Of a stretch of DNA of 34,722 nucleotides, positions 26,310 through 33,181 are shown piece after piece (the stretch's first letter is position 1; each line of letters starts with the position of its first letter). The notes below the pieces were generated by a model that had not been told where the DNA came from, ran no database searches, and worked only from the letters and a program-made list of their open reading frames with translations. A program made the position numbers and the translations under genes. Origin of the DNA: Candidatus Poribacteria bacterium (GTDB lineage Bacteria; Poribacteria; WGA-4E; WGA-3G); NCBI GenBank assembly GCA_028818705.1, contig JAPPNJ010000038.1, positions 1-34,722 on the forward strand. Reading direction: 5' to 3'.

Positions 26310-26497
26310 AAACCAATGAGGCAATACCTAAGCCATACGTTTGTAATGAACGTCAGTATTTCGGCACTAACATTGACGATTCCTACATCCGATGTTTTGT
26401 TATGTGCAGGCATATTACTTATTTGGGTAAACAGGTTCAATACGGGGTAGGATCCCACTAAAAATCTATACGTTTTTGTAGAAACGTGCAGATTTTT
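26310..26497 (+). ncRNA. Candidate small RNA or long leader
   Basis: The stretch between the consensus promoter and the hairpin at 26460-26497 has no credible gene and would give a transcript of about 185 bases. It could be an independent small RNA or the leader of the small membrane protein gene. No known RNA family was recognised. Confidence 0.3.
26460..26497 (+). terminator. Terminator- or attenuator-like hairpin
   Basis: AAAAATCT (26460-26467) pairs with AGATTTTT (26490-26497), with an inner ACGTTT/AAACGT stem; the right arm ends in five T residues. It lies 14 bases before the next ATG. Confidence 0.55.
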
Positions 26498-26511
26498 AAG
26501 AACAGACATAG

Positions 26512-26817
26512 ATGAATTTCAGATTTTTAGCAACAAAACAGAAAATAATGATAATGGGAACCTTACTGGTACCGGCAGTAACCATGCTCCTACTATCTCT
26601 GCTTCAGCTCTTGCCGGTGCGACCTTATATTTGGTTACATATCTGTTTGATGACAATCTTATTTTTTTTAACAGCATGGACACTATTATCTTGGTGGCTG
26701 TGTAGGCATCCTGACCGTGAGTCCCGCTCTGTTCATGTATGGGGATTGATTATTACACTCAGTTTTACCGTGCTTGGAATGGTCGGATCCATAGTACTCA
26801 GATACTTACTTTTTTGA
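26512..26817 (+). CDS. Small membrane protein, unknown
   Basis: A 101-residue protein with three hydrophobic segments (about 13-33, 38-62 and 76-100) and a basic N-terminus; a CRHPDRESRS loop separates the last two. No family recognised. The ATG has no strong ribosome-binding site, and a hairpin sits immediately upstream. A consensus promoter lies at 26276-26304. Evidence that it is real is the coherent helix pattern over its full length. Confidence 0.5.
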   Translation: MNFRFLATKQKIMIMGTLLVPAVTMLLLSLLQLLPVRPYIWLHICLMTILFFLTAWTLLSWWLCRHPDRESRSVHVWGLIITLSFTVLGMVGSIVLRYLLF

Positions 26818-26951
26818 GATAGAGGCTCAATGCCTGACCTACCAAAACCTTTTCAGTTATCGTTTTATAGAGAAGTTCGCGCAAATCTCGGTAGAATAAG
26901 AACTTGCCATATTCCAAAATGGAATTGAGATAATAAAGGGGTTTACTAATC

Positions 26952-27050
26952 CACCAACTTTATCTCGCCCCAGCGTGAAGCGAGTTTTCCACGCGCTTCT
27001 ACGGGGTAAGGCAGACTCTCCGATTTTACGAACACATCATCAACTCGGTG
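26952..27050 (-). pseudogene. Remnant of a paralogue of the secreted protein
   Basis: Read on the minus strand, these bases encode 32 residues from VDDVFVKSESLPYPVEARGK to the stop. They differ from the C-terminus of the protein at 23067-23852 by a single residue (Ala to Ser). Homology stops abruptly at 27050, where the transposase remnant begins. No upstream part of the gene remains. Confidence 0.88.
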
Positions 27051-27656
27051 TTTCAACAAACGGAAACCTCTTTTATGCGTTGTCAAAACTCAATATCACG
27101 CGAAAAAAAGACCACGACCTACAAAGAACAGTGTTCGGTAAAACGGCGAAAGTATCTTCCAGCACTTCAAGAAGCGACACAGTCGCATGGCAAGACACCC
27201 GTTTATCTTGACAAGAGTGGTTTCAGTGAGACGGATTTCCGTCGGTATGCTTATGCCCCGAAAGGTATCTGTGTTCAAGCGCAAGTGCCAAGTCATCGGT
27301 ATACGACGACCTTGATTGCTGCACGTCTTGATGGCTGTTTCACAGCACCTCTGCTTTTCGAGGGAAACTGTTGTGATAAGATTGCTTTCAACACGTGGCT
27401 TTCGGAGATGTTATGTCCATTGCTTAATCATACCCACGTTGTGATTATGGATAATGCCTCGTTCCATAAAGGTTCCGAGACAGCAGCATTGATCCGGGCT
27501 TCGGGGGCGAGTTTATTGTTTTTACCGCCCTATTCTCCAGAGCTGAATCCGATTGAGAAGGATTTCGCCAACATCAAGCGGATACGTCAATACAACGCTG
27601 AAACTTCTATTGATGATATTATAAAAGTGTATAACAAATTACGGGATTTACTATAA
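27051..27656 (+). pseudogene. IS630/ISY100-type transposase, truncated, frame-disrupted
   Basis: The DDE domain of an IS630-family transposase is intact in one frame: first Asp (about residue 55 of the frame opening at 27048) in VYLDKSGF, second Asp in VVIMDNASFHK and Glu 35 residues later in YSPELNPIEKDF. The part just before it, ALSKLNITRKK, is in another frame, joined at a run of seven A residues (27103-27109); one base less would restore the reading ITRKKTTTYKEQ. The N-terminal DNA-binding part, normally about 100 residues, is missing, cut at the junction with the secreted-protein remnant. No terminal repeat is visible on the left. It is probably inactive, although a two-frame element using slippage cannot be excluded. 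Confidence 0.8.
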
Positions 27657-27957
27657 TGTGCCCGTCAGGGTAAAAACCTATCAATACGGAAAAGATGTTA
27701 CAATTCAGAAGTATCTCAGTAAAAACAATGTTGAGCAAGCACTAGGGGTCTAAGTTCTCAATCACAAGGGTTGAAAATATCATTACATAACCGAAAATCT
27801 TCCTAAATTCTGTCTACCTGATATGAAAAATTTCTGCATTTTTCTGAACCTTTTCAAGAAATTTTATCCTCAGTAAGAAGCAACTCTAACCCAATCAGTT
27901 AATGTGCCTTGTAGTGCCCAATGTTAATCACGTTTCAGATCAAAGAGGAATTTTCAC
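27657..27957. other. Intergenic DNA with a short open frame
   Basis: No clear gene. A 31-codon frame from GTG 27658 to TAA 27753 follows the transposase at once and may be part of the old insertion sequence or of another broken gene. The rest is AT-rich with nothing recognised. Confidence 0.35.
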
Positions 27958-28230
27958 ATGCCCATTAGAATTCGATTTTTAATGTCCAAGAAAAGAACAC
28001 TTGCGCAGGTTTTTCAGTTAACTTTGTTCGCAATATTGCTTGCATTGATTTTTAATTCAAGCAATCCGATACAGTCCAAAGATTTAATAAATTTTTCAAT
28101 TTTTTCACTAATGTGGTGTGGTCTATCGGCTATAATGCAAAAAGGATGGATACCCAACAGATGGTGGATCCATATAATCGCGTTAATTGGAATCATCGTC
28201 TGGTCCCTTGTTATTTCTCGTTACATATAG
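27958..28230 (+). CDS. Small membrane protein, unknown
   Basis: A 90-residue protein with a basic N-terminus (PIRIRFLMSKKR) and three hydrophobic segments, ending with IHIIALIGIIVWSLVISRYI. A GAGGAA site lies about eight bases before the ATG. No family was recognised; the helix layout is like two- or three-helix inner membrane proteins. It stands alone between a transposase remnant and a strong hairpin. Confidence 0.55.
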   Translation: MPIRIRFLMSKKRTLAQVFQLTLFAILLALIFNSSNPIQSKDLINFSIFSLMWCGLSAIMQKGWIPNRWWIHIIALIGIIVWSLVISRYI

Positions 28231-28239
28231 ATTTGAGAA

Positions 28240-28268
28240 GTTAGAATGCAGCCCCCGGGCATTCTAAC
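28240..28268 (+). terminator. Hairpin after the small membrane protein gene
   Basis: GTTAGAATGC (28240-28249) and GCATTCTAAC (28259-28268) are perfect complements around a nine-base C-rich loop. It lacks a T run, so it may stabilise the transcript end rather than terminate. Confidence 0.5.
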
Positions 28269-28358
28269 ACAGGTCTCTCAATCGCATTTGAAATAAGATA
28301 AAGCCAGAAGCAACAGGGGCAGCATTTTAACTTTACCTATTAGGAATCAAGAGGTCAA

Positions 28359-28766
28359 TCAATAACCCCATGCATCCATATAGGCATCATAATAATAATC
28401 TGCTGAATCCCAAAACCAATCCGAAAAGGAATCTGCAGTGGAGGATATCCAAGAAGTTAGACTGTCATAGACACCATGAGCCTCCAGTTCTTCGTCAATA
28501 GCTGTACCTGTGCTATATCCAAAAACAAATTCGGAACCAATGGCTTCGGCAATGTTGGTGATACTCTCCCAAATCGTTCGGTCTGTTTCTGGTTCAGGAC
28601 TGGAATTACTGATGCAATCCGCTGGATTCATATGCGCCTCAGCTCCACAATCAGAGCAATGAGTATGAGGATGGGGTCCAGGGCCAAGGTGAGCCAAACT
28701 TACAAGGGGTAGTGAGATAAAGGCAATTAGCACCATCAATGCTGTTAGACGTAAACGTTTATACAT
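28359..28766 (-). CDS. Secreted protein with His/Cys cluster, unknown
   Basis: A 135-residue protein with a signal peptide (RLTALMVLIAFISLPLVSLA). Right after the cleavage point comes HLGPGPHPHTHCSDCGAEAH, a run of histidines with a CxxC that could bind a metal ion. The second half is acidic and aromatic, ending in repeated Asp/Tyr/Trp (WDSADYYYDAYMDAWGY). A third cysteine is at PADCIS. It lies 126 bases downstream of the ECF sigma factor gene on the same strand and could be part of its regulon or the signal-sensing side; no anti-sigma factor is visible. Confidence 0.6.
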   Translation of the reverse strand: MYKRLRLTALMVLIAFISLPLVSLAHLGPGPHPHTHCSDCGAEAHMNPADCISNSSPEPETDRTIWESITNIAEAIGSEFVFGYSTGTAIDEELEAHGVYDSLTSWISSTADSFSDWFWDSADYYYDAYMDAWGY

Positions 28767-28892
28767 TCTTTTCTCCTTGATTGGAAAGTTGTATTGTGCC
28801 TAACAAAAAAGTCAGACATCACAAAAACATAAACCAAAACATAATCCAATCAGTCATCGCCATTTTCACTCAGACTCCACACCAAATTCCTT

Positions 28893-29432
28893 TCAGAGAA
28901 GTGTTCGCGCTTCAAAAAGTTTGCGCTTGACCGTGCCGAGTGGCAGATCAAGTTCCTCCGCAATCTCCGTTAGTGTTAATTCCTGAAGATAGAATAATAT
29001 AGCAACTTTACGCATATCTTCAGGTTTATTCGGTAGGTTTCGTACCGCTTCAATAGCATCTGCCTTCAATCCCTCTTCACGAAGGAGCATCTCTGCATTC
29101 CTATTGACGTACCATGCCAACGCCTCGCCTTCGTACGGACGCTCGCCTTGCGAATGGTATACGTTGTTGTAATATCGCCTACATTGATTATAGGCAATCT
29201 TTCGTAACCAACCGCCAAAGCTGCTCACATCTCGTAAACCACTAATGTTTTCCCAGACCGACCGCCAAGTATCTTGTAGGATTTCCTCAGCATCGTGGTA
29301 GTTCCGGGATTCTGCGAGAATCAGGGGCCATATACGAGGGTTGTAGTATTTCATCAACTCACTGAGTGGTCTCTGATCCCCCGTTTGGAGCTGCCGAATT
29401 AAACCCTCAGTCGTTACTGTATTGTTCTCCAT
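28893..29432 (-). CDS. ECF-type RNA polymerase sigma factor
   Basis: A 179-residue sigma-70 family factor of the extracytoplasmic-function group. Region 2 is visible as AEEILQDTWRSVWENI and FGGWLRKIAYNQCRRYY; region 4 as LTLTEIAEELDLPLGTVKRKLFEAR, the helix-turn-helix that reads the -35 box. Length is normal for the class. No zinc-finger anti-sigma gene follows; instead, the His/Cys secreted protein lies downstream. A 20-bp tandem repeat about 100 bases upstream of the start may be its control site. Confidence 0.93.
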   Translation of the reverse strand: MENNTVTTEGLIRQLQTGDQRPLSELMKYYNPRIWPLILAESRNYHDAEEILQDTWRSVWENISGLRDVSSFGGWLRKIAYNQCRRYYNNVYHSQGERPYEGEALAWYVNRNAEMLLREEGLKADAIEAVRNLPNKPEDMRKVAILFYLQELTLTEIAEELDLPLGTVKRKLFEARTLL

Positions 29433-29521
29433 TAAGCAATAACCGGTTTGGATTCGGGCATAGAGGACGCATTATCGCCAAAAGGTTCAGAAAAATAAAA
29501 AAAAGTGCCTCTATTTTTGTA

Positions 29522-29561
29522 AAATTATGGAAAAACAGGTTAAATTATGGAAAAACAGGTT
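29522..29561. repeat. Two perfect 20-bp tandem repeats upstream of the sigma gene
   Basis: AAATTATGGAAAAACAGGTT occurs twice head to tail without a mismatch (29522-29541, 29542-29561), 90-129 bases upstream of the sigma factor start. On the sigma strand each unit begins with AACCTG, which could act as an ECF -35 element or a regulator site. Confidence 0.9.
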
Positions 29562-29639
29562 TCTATATTGCGTTTTGCCTTCTAAAGCAGCCCAAAGAGA
29601 TGGAAGAATGGAAGTAGAGAAAAATAGGAGACTGAAAAC

Positions 29640-29783
29640 CCAGGGCCATTCAATTGTACCTATTCACTTTATGTATGTGAATATTTTTCGCCTGTAGGAG
29701 CGAGCTGTGCTCGCGATTTTTCCTAAGAACATTCACTTATGTAAAGCAAAACCAAGATCCAAATCGAGAATTGAATGACCCTG
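29640..29783 (+). mobile_element. MITE copy 2 (about 144 bp) with exact 9-bp target duplication
   Basis: The left end CAGGGCCATTCAATT and the complement of the right end CAGGGTCATTCAATT match at 14 of 15 bases. Direct repeats ACTGAAAAC flank it exactly (29631-29639 and 29784-29792). A central REP-like palindrome AGGAGCGAGCTGTGCTCG lies at about 29697. It has no coding capacity, so it must have been moved by a transposase from elsewhere. Confidence 0.9.
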
Positions 29784-29802
29784 ACTGAAAACTATTGGAA
29801 AC

Positions 29803-29831
29803 TTGATTATTTGCAGATTTCTGTGTATAAT
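29803..29831 (+). promoter_or_regulatory. Consensus sigma70 promoter, probably the original mdh promoter
   Basis: TTGATT (29803-29808), 17-base spacer, TATAAT (29826-29831). It lies just outside the left end of the TnpB element, on the same strand as mdh, whose coding region is on the other side of the element. Confidence 0.65.
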
Positions 29832-29873
29832 TAGTACTGTCAATCTTATTCATCTAAGTTCACGGATTGGAAA

Positions 29874-29893
29874 CCCCCTACTTTAGTGGGGGG
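29874..29893 (+). repeat. Left-end hairpin of the TnpB element
   Basis: CCCCCTAC, loop TTTA, GTGGGGGG; the partner of the right-end hairpin at 31301-31320. Confidence 0.8.
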
Positions 29894-29938
29894 AGGAAAA
29901 TCCGCCCTCTTGGAAAGGACCAGAACGCCAAAATATGT

Positions 29939-29967
29939 TTGACATTCCGTCCAAATTGTGGTATAAT
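29939..29967 (+). promoter_or_regulatory. Consensus sigma70 promoter of tnpB
   Basis: Exact TTGACA (29939-29944), 17-base spacer and exact TATAAT (29962-29967), giving a leader of about 90 bases before the tnpB ATG. Confidence 0.88.
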
Positions 29968-29972
29968 TAGAG

Positions 29973-30059
29973 TATCAGGTTGGCAAGCATACTAAGCGTT
30001 GCCACTTGGCAATGTGCTTGCCTCCGACTTAGTAGGGGATAAACGCCTGATGCCTGATA
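29973..30059 (+). promoter_or_regulatory. Structured tnpB leader with pseudoknot
   Basis: An outer stem pairs TATCAGG (29973-29979) with CCTGATA (30053-30059). Inside, GGCAAGCA (29982-29989) pairs with TGCTTGCC (30015-30022) and TTGCC (29999-30003) with GGCAA (30008-30012). TACTAAG (29990-29996), within the loop of the second stem, is complementary to CTTAGTA (30028-30034) outside it, which would make a pseudoknot. The outer stem ends four bases before the tnpB ATG. It looks like a cis-regulatory RNA; no known class was recognised. Confidence 0.6.
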
Positions 30060-30063
30060 TACC

Positions 30064-31281
30064 ATGAAACTCACTTTTAAATACCCTGTGTATCCTACGA
30101 AAACACAGGAAACAACATTATTAAGTTGGTTAGATCACCTTTGCGAACTTCAGAACTCTGCCCGCAACAATCGTAAGCATGCCTACGAGGAAGAAGGACG
30201 TTTTGTTTCTCAAGGTGAGCAACAGGCTCTTTTGACGGCAGCGCGTGAAAAATATGACGACTTCCGTGAAGTGCCTCAAGATTTCCAAGTTTCTGTCCTC
30301 AAGCGCGTTGACAAAGCCTTTGATGCGTTCCGCAGACGTTGCAAAGAAGGGGCAGAGAAAAAGGGCTACCCCCGCTACAAAACACGTGTGCGTTCTCTGA
30401 CATGGTGCTTGCGAAAACACAAAGTCAAGGATAAAGAGACAGGTGGCGTCAAACGTGTCCGGCAAAATCCGATAATAGAAACGGGTTTTCGCCATAATCG
30501 CTTGAAAGTGCCAAAACTTGGTGAAGTCAAGATACGCATGCACCGTCCACTTCAAGGCGATCCGAAGGAAATCACGCTCATCAAGAAAGCGTCGGGTTGG
30601 TATGCCCATATCGTTTGCGATATACCCGATACACCCAAAGTTGAACCGACAGACGCTGTTGGGGTTGATATGGGAACAACGCATTATTTAACGACTTCCG
30701 AAGGCGAAAAAGAAGACAACCCCCGCTGGTATCGTCAAGCAGAAGGTTTGCTGCACAAGCACAATCAGACGATAGCACGCCGAAAGGAAGGTAGCCAGCG
30801 TTGGCAGAAAGCCGCGCATGCGACTGCGTTGCACCACGAAAAGACAGCTAACAAACGCAAAGACTTTATCGGTAAATTGGTTTTCAAACTTTTCCATCAT
30901 GAGAAAAATAACGTCCTTGTCACTGAAGACTTGGGCATTTCCAACATGGTTCAGAACAAACACCTCAGCAAGAGCATATCCGACGCGTCTTGGGGGAAGT
31001 TCTTTGAGTGGGCTGGAAACATGGTTTCCGAAAGAGACGGTTTCCATTTCCACCAAGTCAATCCCAAGAACACCTCGCAAACATGCTCAAGTTGCGGTCA
31101 GAAGTCGCCAAAGAAACTTTCGCTGGCGATACGCACTTTTGATTGTAGTTTTTGTGGCACGTCCTTAGACCGAGACCACAACGCTGCGATAAACATACTC
31201 TTACGGGCGGCTTGCGCCCATCGTGGAGAGCGTTGGGTTACCAACCTCTGTGAAACGAGAAACTTATCGGTAGACCGATAG
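30064..31281 (+). CDS. tnpB: TnpB RNA-guided nuclease, IS200/IS605 family
   Basis: A 405-residue TnpB, the transposon-encoded ancestor of Cas12 nucleases. TnpB cuts DNA guided by an omega RNA made from the right end of its element, which helps keep the element in the genome. The RuvC-like site is complete: Asp202 (VGVDMGTT), Glu288 (VTEDLGI) and Asp371 (LDRDHNAAINIL). Four cysteines (341, 344, 361, 364) form the zinc finger, CSSCG and CSFCG. The N-terminal FKYPVYPTKTQ is typical. Full length, so probably active. A consensus promoter and structured leader lie upstream. The 3' end overlaps the predicted omega RNA. Confidence 0.95.
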   Translation: MKLTFKYPVYPTKTQETTLLSWLDHLCELQNSARNNRKHAYEEEGRFVSQGEQQALLTAAREKYDDFREVPQDFQVSVLKRVDKAFDAFRRRCKEGAEKKGYPRYKTRVRSLTWCLRKHKVKDKETGGVKRVRQNPIIETGFRHNRLKVPKLGEVKIRMHRPLQGDPKEITLIKKASGWYAHIVCDIPDTPKVEPTDAVGVDMGTTHYLTTSEGEKEDNPRWYRQAEGLLHKHNQTIARRKEGSQRWQKAAHATALHHEKTANKRKDFIGKLVFKLFHHEKNNVLVTEDLGISNMVQNKHLSKSISDASWGKFFEWAGNMVSERDGFHFHQVNPKNTSQTCSSCGQKSPKKLSLAIRTFDCSFCGTSLDRDHNAAINILLRAACAHRGERWVTNLCETRNLSVDR

Positions 31282-31323
31282 GGTTTGTTTCTTAACAAGC
31301 CCCCTGCCTTTAGGCGGGGGTAC
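31160..31323 (+). ncRNA. Predicted omega RNA (reRNA) scaffold
   Basis: Known TnpB guide RNAs overlap the 3' end of tnpB and run to the right end of the element. Here that stretch has a TATCGGT/ACCGATA stem at 31265-31280 across the tnpB stop and the terminal hairpin at 31301-31320. The guide would begin just after the right boundary, at the leader and first codons of mdh. Start point is a guess. Confidence 0.5.
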
Positions 31324-31342
31324 TATGACAATGGAGGCAGAA

Positions 31343-32269
31343 GTGGCAAGAAAAAAAATCAGTGTTATCGGGGCGGGGAATGTCGGCGCAACAGCGGCGT
31401 TCCTGATCGCACAGAAACAACTTGGGGATGTCGTCATGATAGATATCGTGGACGGGGTTCCGCAAGGTAAAGCATTAGATATGGCACAAATGGGACCCGT
31501 AGAACTGTTTGATGCCGCTATTGACGGAGACCTGGATTACACCGCAACCGCAGGCTCCGACTTGGTAATTATTACATCAGGTTCCCCACGTAAACCGGGG
31601 ATGACGCGCGAAGACCTGTTGCAAACGAACGCCAATATCGTCGGCAGCGTCACAGAAAACGTGGTGAAGCATTCACCAGATACCATTATTATGATGCTTA
31701 CGAACCCGTTGGACATCATGACCTACCATGCGTGGAAGGTTTCAGGATTCCCGTCACATCGCGTCGTTGGGCAAGCAGGTGTATTGGATTCGGCGCGGTT
31801 CCGTTATTTTATTTCTCTTGAACTCGGTGTATCTGTAGAAGACATCCAGGCACTCGTCCTCGGCGGACACGGCGATACGATGGTTCCGCTCCCACGTTAT
31901 ACCACCGTCAACGGTATCCCGATCCCGCAGTTGATACCGGAAGACCGTATTGAAGCGATGGCACAACGGACGCGTGACGGTGGTGCTGAAATCGTCAATC
32001 TCCTGAAAACGAGCGGATACTATGCCGCCGGTGCCTCATTGGCACAGATGGCGGAAGCGATCATCCTGGATAAGAAACGACTGCTGCCCTGCTCTGCACA
32101 CCTTACCGGACAATATGGTATTGATGACCTCTATATCGGTGTTCCGATCAAACTTGGTGGAGACGGTGTAGAAGAAATCCTCGAAATAGAACTCACCGAC
32201 GACGAACTCGGTTCCTTACAACACTCCGCAGCAACGTATCGGGAAGGGATCGCATTGTTGGGGTATTAA
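31343..32269 (+). CDS. mdh: Malate dehydrogenase (NAD-dependent, LDH-like type)
   Basis: A 308-residue enzyme that interconverts malate and oxaloacetate in the citric acid cycle. Seen: NAD fold VIGAGNVGAT, acidic DIVDG after the second strand, the substrate loop RKPGMTRED, NPLDIMTYHAWK, the catalytic LGGHGDTMVPLPRY. GTG 31343 is preferred as start because GGAGG (31333-31337) precedes it by five bases and the resulting MARKKIS is typical; ATG 31325 or 31331 would add six or four residues encoded across the ribosome-binding site. The TnpB element ends about ten bases before this site. A 54-base copy of its internal part occurs at 33185-33238. Confidence 0.95.
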   Translation: MARKKISVIGAGNVGATAAFLIAQKQLGDVVMIDIVDGVPQGKALDMAQMGPVELFDAAIDGDLDYTATAGSDLVIITSGSPRKPGMTREDLLQTNANIVGSVTENVVKHSPDTIIMMLTNPLDIMTYHAWKVSGFPSHRVVGQAGVLDSARFRYFISLELGVSVEDIQALVLGGHGDTMVPLPRYTTVNGIPIPQLIPEDRIEAMAQRTRDGGAEIVNLLKTSGYYAAGASLAQMAEAIILDKKRLLPCSAHLTGQYGIDDLYIGVPIKLGGDGVEEILEIELTDDELGSLQHSAATYREGIALLGY

Positions 32270-32287
32270 GCAATTCTACTCAGCCCG

Positions 32288-32312
32288 TAGCGTAAACTTC
32301 CAGTTTGCGCTA
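32288..32312. repeat. Hairpin after mdh
   Basis: TAGCGTAAACT (32288-32298), three-base loop, AGTTTGCGCTA (32302-32312): an 11-bp stem with one T-G pair. Without a T run, it is more like a REP element than a classic terminator. Confidence 0.65.
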
Positions 32313-32454
32313 TGGAAAACTTTCACTAATTTATTTTGGGGTATAGACTCAACATAACTGGAAAGTTACGCGCGGCGTTGTGCTATTTTCATATTGAACT
32401 CACTTTACTATAATGTCTTGGCATTCTTATGGGCAAATGGAGTACAATTAATTA

Positions 32455-32943
32455 TTGCATAGAGAGATTGAGAAACGCATCTACATTGATACATCAATTC
32501 CGAGTGCCTATTATACATCTCGGACCGACGAGGGGTCTCTCGCAAGGCAGAGGGTAACTCGGCAATGGTGGAACAAATACGCTAATTTATTCATCTTAAC
32601 TTCGAGCCCTGCTGTTATTGAGGAACTTAGTGATGGAACGGGTGAGAAAACGCTAGACCGAATTGCCTTGGTAGAGAATCTTGAAATATTACCGATCACT
32701 GTCGATATCCATCAAATCACGCAGATCTATATTGACAGGTTAATAATGCCTCAAGATCCGTCTGGCGACGCGCTTCACTTGGCAATTGCCTCTTTTCATC
32801 GAATGGACGCGCTGCTCACGTGGAACCGTTCGCACATTGCCAACAAAAATAAAATTCCTTTTATCCAACGGATTAATCGAGAACTCGGCTTAGCAACACC
32901 GGAATTAACAACACCTTTGAGTTATTTGGGAGGCAATGACTAA
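32455..32943 (+). CDS. PIN domain protein, VapC-like toxin
   Basis: A 162-residue PIN-domain protein, expected to be a metal-dependent ribonuclease toxin. Acidic residues are at the usual places: Asp12 in YIDTSIPSAYY, Glu56/Glu57 in AVIEELSDG and Asp105 in SGDALHLAIAS, followed by LLTWNRSHIAN. It overlaps the small downstream gene by eight bases, typical of toxin-antitoxin pairs, here with the toxin first. The TTG at 32455 is the only start that keeps the whole first strand; ribosome-binding is weak, so the exact start is uncertain. Confidence 0.82.
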   Translation: MHREIEKRIYIDTSIPSAYYTSRTDEGSLARQRVTRQWWNKYANLFILTSSPAVIEELSDGTGEKTLDRIALVENLEILPITVDIHQITQIYIDRLIMPQDPSGDALHLAIASFHRMDALLTWNRSHIANKNKIPFIQRINRELGLATPELTTPLSYLGGND

Positions 32944-33181
32944 AATGGAAGACAGAGAAATTATAGAAAACGAAGAAAATGCTGAATGCGAAATCGTGAA
33001 GGAAGTCCGCGAAATCCGGCATAAAATATCAGCACGGTTTGACCACGATGTCGGGCGACTGGTCGCGCATTATCAAGCGTTGGAGGAAAAAATGCGGCAG
33101 TCCGGTAAATATAAGTTCGCTGAGCTGTCGAGTGAGGACCCAAAAATCTTGGAATCTGCCGATACTAAAGCGTCAGATTGA
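32936..33181 (+). CDS. Probable antitoxin of the PIN-domain pair
   Basis: An 81-residue acidic protein, mostly helical by sequence: EIVKEVREIRHKISARFDHDVGRLVAHYQALEEKMRQSGK is abbreviated here as a motif from EIVKEVREIRHKI to ALEEKM. Small proteins with a similar motif are commonly encoded directly after PIN-domain toxins. It overlaps the toxin gene by eight bases. No DNA-binding motif is evident. Its TGA lies exactly where a fragment of mdh begins. Confidence 0.7.
   Translation: MTKMEDREIIENEENAECEIVKEVREIRHKISARFDHDVGRLVAHYQALEEKMRQSGKYKFAELSSEDPKILESADTKASD

Larger units (their letters stand above)
25966..26511. other. Gene-free region with hairpin, MITE and promoter
   Basis: This gap holds the upstream region of the WD40 gene, a 17-bp perfect hairpin, one MITE copy, a consensus promoter and a terminator-like hairpin, each listed separately. 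The only reading frames inside it are short and lack ribosome-binding sites. Confidence 0.6.
29840..31323 (+). mobile_element. IS200/IS605-type element carrying tnpB only
   Basis: Both ends carry a subterminal hairpin of the same design, an 8-bp stem with one T-G pair and a TTTA loop: left 29874-29893, right 31301-31320. Such hairpins are the TnpA recognition structures of this family. No tnpA gene is present, so mobility would depend on a copy elsewhere (IS1341-like group). The right boundary is set by the hairpin, about ten bases before the ribosome-binding site of mdh; the left boundary is uncertain within about 30 bases. Confidence 0.75.

Noticed and set aside
26276..26461. A 61-codon frame just after the consensus promoter
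   Set aside because: It begins inside the promoter itself, has no ribosome-binding site and no coherent protein features.
26975..27211. A 78-residue plus-strand frame across the remnant junction
   Set aside because: Its first part is the antisense of the secreted-protein remnant and its last part is the wrong frame of the transposase; only the middle bit belongs to the transposase.
29522..29561. Tandem repeat considered as a CRISPR or iteron origin
   Set aside because: Only two units without spacers and no replication gene nearby; a promoter-control role is more likely.
29973..30059. tnpB leader considered as a twister or hammerhead ribozyme
   Set aside because: It has CTAAG, GGGG and CTGATG pieces, but the conserved core of neither ribozyme could be completed.
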